This document shows positions 62,983 through 64,000 of a stretch of 64,000 bases of DNA, piece after piece. Origin of the DNA: Pseudomonas sp. S37. Its GTDB lineage: Bacteria; Pseudomonadota; Gammaproteobacteria; Pseudomonadales; Pseudomonadaceae. Position numbers and translations under genes: made by a program. The notes beneath the pieces were generated by a model. It searched no databases, was not told where the DNA came from, and saw nothing but the letters and a program-made list of their open reading frames with translations. Each line of letters begins with the position of its first letter. The stretch's first letter is position 1. The DNA is taken from the NCBI RefSeq assembly GCF_016658545.1, contig NZ_JACVZC010000018.1, positions 1 to 64,000 on the forward strand, written 5' to 3'.

Positions 62983-64000
62983 ATGCCGGCCAACAATCCC
63001 CACCAAGCGCTGCTTGAGGCCCAGTTACCCCACTGGGCCCGCCAGGCAGCGCCCAGTCACTGGGCAGCCTTGAAGCAAAGCCACGACGCGCAGTGGCAGA
63101 GACAGGACTGGTTCGCCAACGCCGCGCCGGATCTGCGCCAGGCGGTGCACGCCAGCCATGCACGCTTGATGCGTTCGCAAGCAGCCCTGGCCCGCTCACT
63201 CAAGGGGCTCAGGCAGATCAGCGAGTTTGCCGAGCCGTTGCTGCAAGATGCCCTTGCCGAACACGGCGTTCATGTACCTTTGCGCGACTGTGAGCTGCTG
63301 CGGGTTGAACGCACCTGGCATTGGGTTGGCTTGCGTTATCTCAACAGTCATCGCCGCGACCACCTTTTGCAGGCCGCCCTGCAGAACTTCGCTGATGACG
63401 AGGCCTTTACCGCCGACAGCGCCATTGCCTTGAGTGACGACATTCAGGTCACAAAGGTTGAGCTACAAGGCTCAGCGCCCATTGGCCTACAAGCACCGGC
63501 CGCACACTTTGCGCTGAGTTCGGAGCGCTATCAGGTAGCGCGCCTGCCACTGCCCCCCGAAACGTTCGCCACGCTGTGCCGGGCGCTGGACCTGGGCGGC
63601 GCCTACCAGGCCCACCTGGCGCAGCACTTCGCCCCACCCGCCGTCCGCACGCAAGCCATGCGCGTACACAAGGACCGCCTGCGCCTGGCGGCCGACCTTG
63701 CCTATTTGCAACACCTGCTGGACGGCAACGCACGGGATGCAATCGAGCGTCTACTGCAAGGCGGCAGCGTGCGGTGCTGGCAACTGGCACTGTTCGGCAC
63801 CCCCCTGCACGACGTGATGCTGATCGACGTTGGCCGCACGGGGCTGGCGCTGTACTTGCCTGGCCATGAACCGGCCTTGCGCCAATGCAACGACCTTGAA
63901 GCGGTGCACGAAGCGTTGGCGACCTTGTTGCTGGAGCCCGCCGCGCGCAAGGCTTTCACGGCCTACATCACGCAGGATGAACGGGCGCATTTTCTTGACT
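62983..64000 (+). CDS. DUF6543/dermonecrotic-toxin-like giant protein, 5' part
   Basis: The open frame begins at ATG 62983 with AGGAG 7 bases upstream and continues past the end; 339 codons are seen. 'RQAAPSHWAALKQSHDAQWQ' at the start, 'WVGLRYLNSHRRDHLLQAAL', 'RALDLGGAYQAHLAQHF' and 'VRCWQLALFGTPLHDVML' with 'LALYLPGHE' follow the pattern of the DUF6543 N-terminal domain found in very large Pseudomonas proteins that carry later toxin modules (leucine-rich repeats, NEL-type ligases or other effectors). The catalytic part lies beyond this window. There is no signal peptide. Confidence 0.75.
   Translation, partial: MPANNPHQALLEAQLPHWARQAAPSHWAALKQSHDAQWQRQDWFANAAPDLRQAVHASHARLMRSQAALARSLKGLRQISEFAEPLLQDALAEHGVHVPLRDCELLRVERTWHWVGLRYLNSHRRDHLLQAALQNFADDEAFTADSAIALSDDIQVTKVELQGSAPIGLQAPAAHFALSSERYQVARLPLPPETFATLCRALDLGGAYQAHLAQHFAPPAVRTQAMRVHKDRLRLAADLAYLQHLLDGNARDAIERLLQGGSVRCWQLALFGTPLHDVMLIDVGRTGLALYLPGHEPALRQCNDLEAVHEALATLLLEPAARKAFTAYITQDERAHFLD

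Noticed and set aside
1..64000. CRISPR array, tRNA, rRNA or insertion sequence
   Set aside because: No regularly spaced identical repeats, no cloverleaf or rRNA-like stretches, and no intact transposase motif (DDE, HUH) were seen. Dispersed REP-like elements account for the repeated sequence.

Overview
The window looks like a chromosomal segment of a Pseudomonas putida-group bacterium. The evidence is high GC, the protein families present (OsmE, YbiT-type ABC-F, Hpd, Mqo with a leader peptide, DauR-like regulator, DUF6543 toxin) and many copies of the short GC-rich inverted repeats built on 'gctcctacagg / cgcgggtaaacccgctcc' that lie between genes in this group. No tRNA, rRNA, insertion sequence or CRISPR array was seen.

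Layout. (1) 0.1-6.5 kb is housekeeping and stress functions: LysE exporter, PPP-type phosphatase, nitrilase-like hydrolase, Ogt, an MptE-like protein, and a MerR regulator divergent from an Old Yellow Enzyme. (2) 6.6-12.3 kb is accessory in character: about a dozen tiny lipoproteins and single-pass membrane proteins, including two very small proteins of 31-32 residues, and it ends in a decayed tyrosine-integrase 3' remnant. (3) 12.3-17.4 kb holds YbiT, an MFS transporter, a lipase-like hydrolase and a YghU-type GST. (4) 17.5-30.3 kb is a type VI secretion island: tssM faces away from vgrG, a DUF4123 adaptor, a VasX-like pore-forming effector, two tandem DUF6708-like putative immunity proteins, and tssL. 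The toxin C-terminus and immunity genes are clearly AT-richer than the rest. The effector reading frame is interrupted near its N-terminus, and the second immunity copy is frameshifted in a run of C. (5) 30.5-36.7 kb holds an amidase, a DauR-like regulator co-transcribed with a PLP dehydratase, and the carboxynorspermidine decarboxylase/dehydrogenase pair. (6) 36.9-41.8 kb is a tight five-gene operon (UDP-sugar dehydrogenase, epimerase, GT2, LAB_N protein, ArnT-like GT39). It is best explained as making a polyprenyl-phosphate-linked uronic acid and transferring it to lipid A or core. (7) 41.9-53.1 kb holds Mqo, a radical-SAM/DNA-metabolism protein pair, TetR, a TPR protein, two convergent hybrid histidine kinases, an Hsp31-like protein and a stand-alone CSS-motif sensor. 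(8) 53.1-64 kb holds Hpd, a CSS-EAL phosphodiesterase, transporters, a TerC/CBS protein, AraC, a GNAT plus GT61 pair, and the first 339 codons of a DUF6543 dermonecrotic-toxin-like giant protein that runs off the end.

The most interesting material is the type VI toxin/immunity island with its mid-gene composition change and two frame disruptions, the tiny membrane proteins, the integrase scar, the uronate-lipid operon, and the truncated toxin gene at the right edge.
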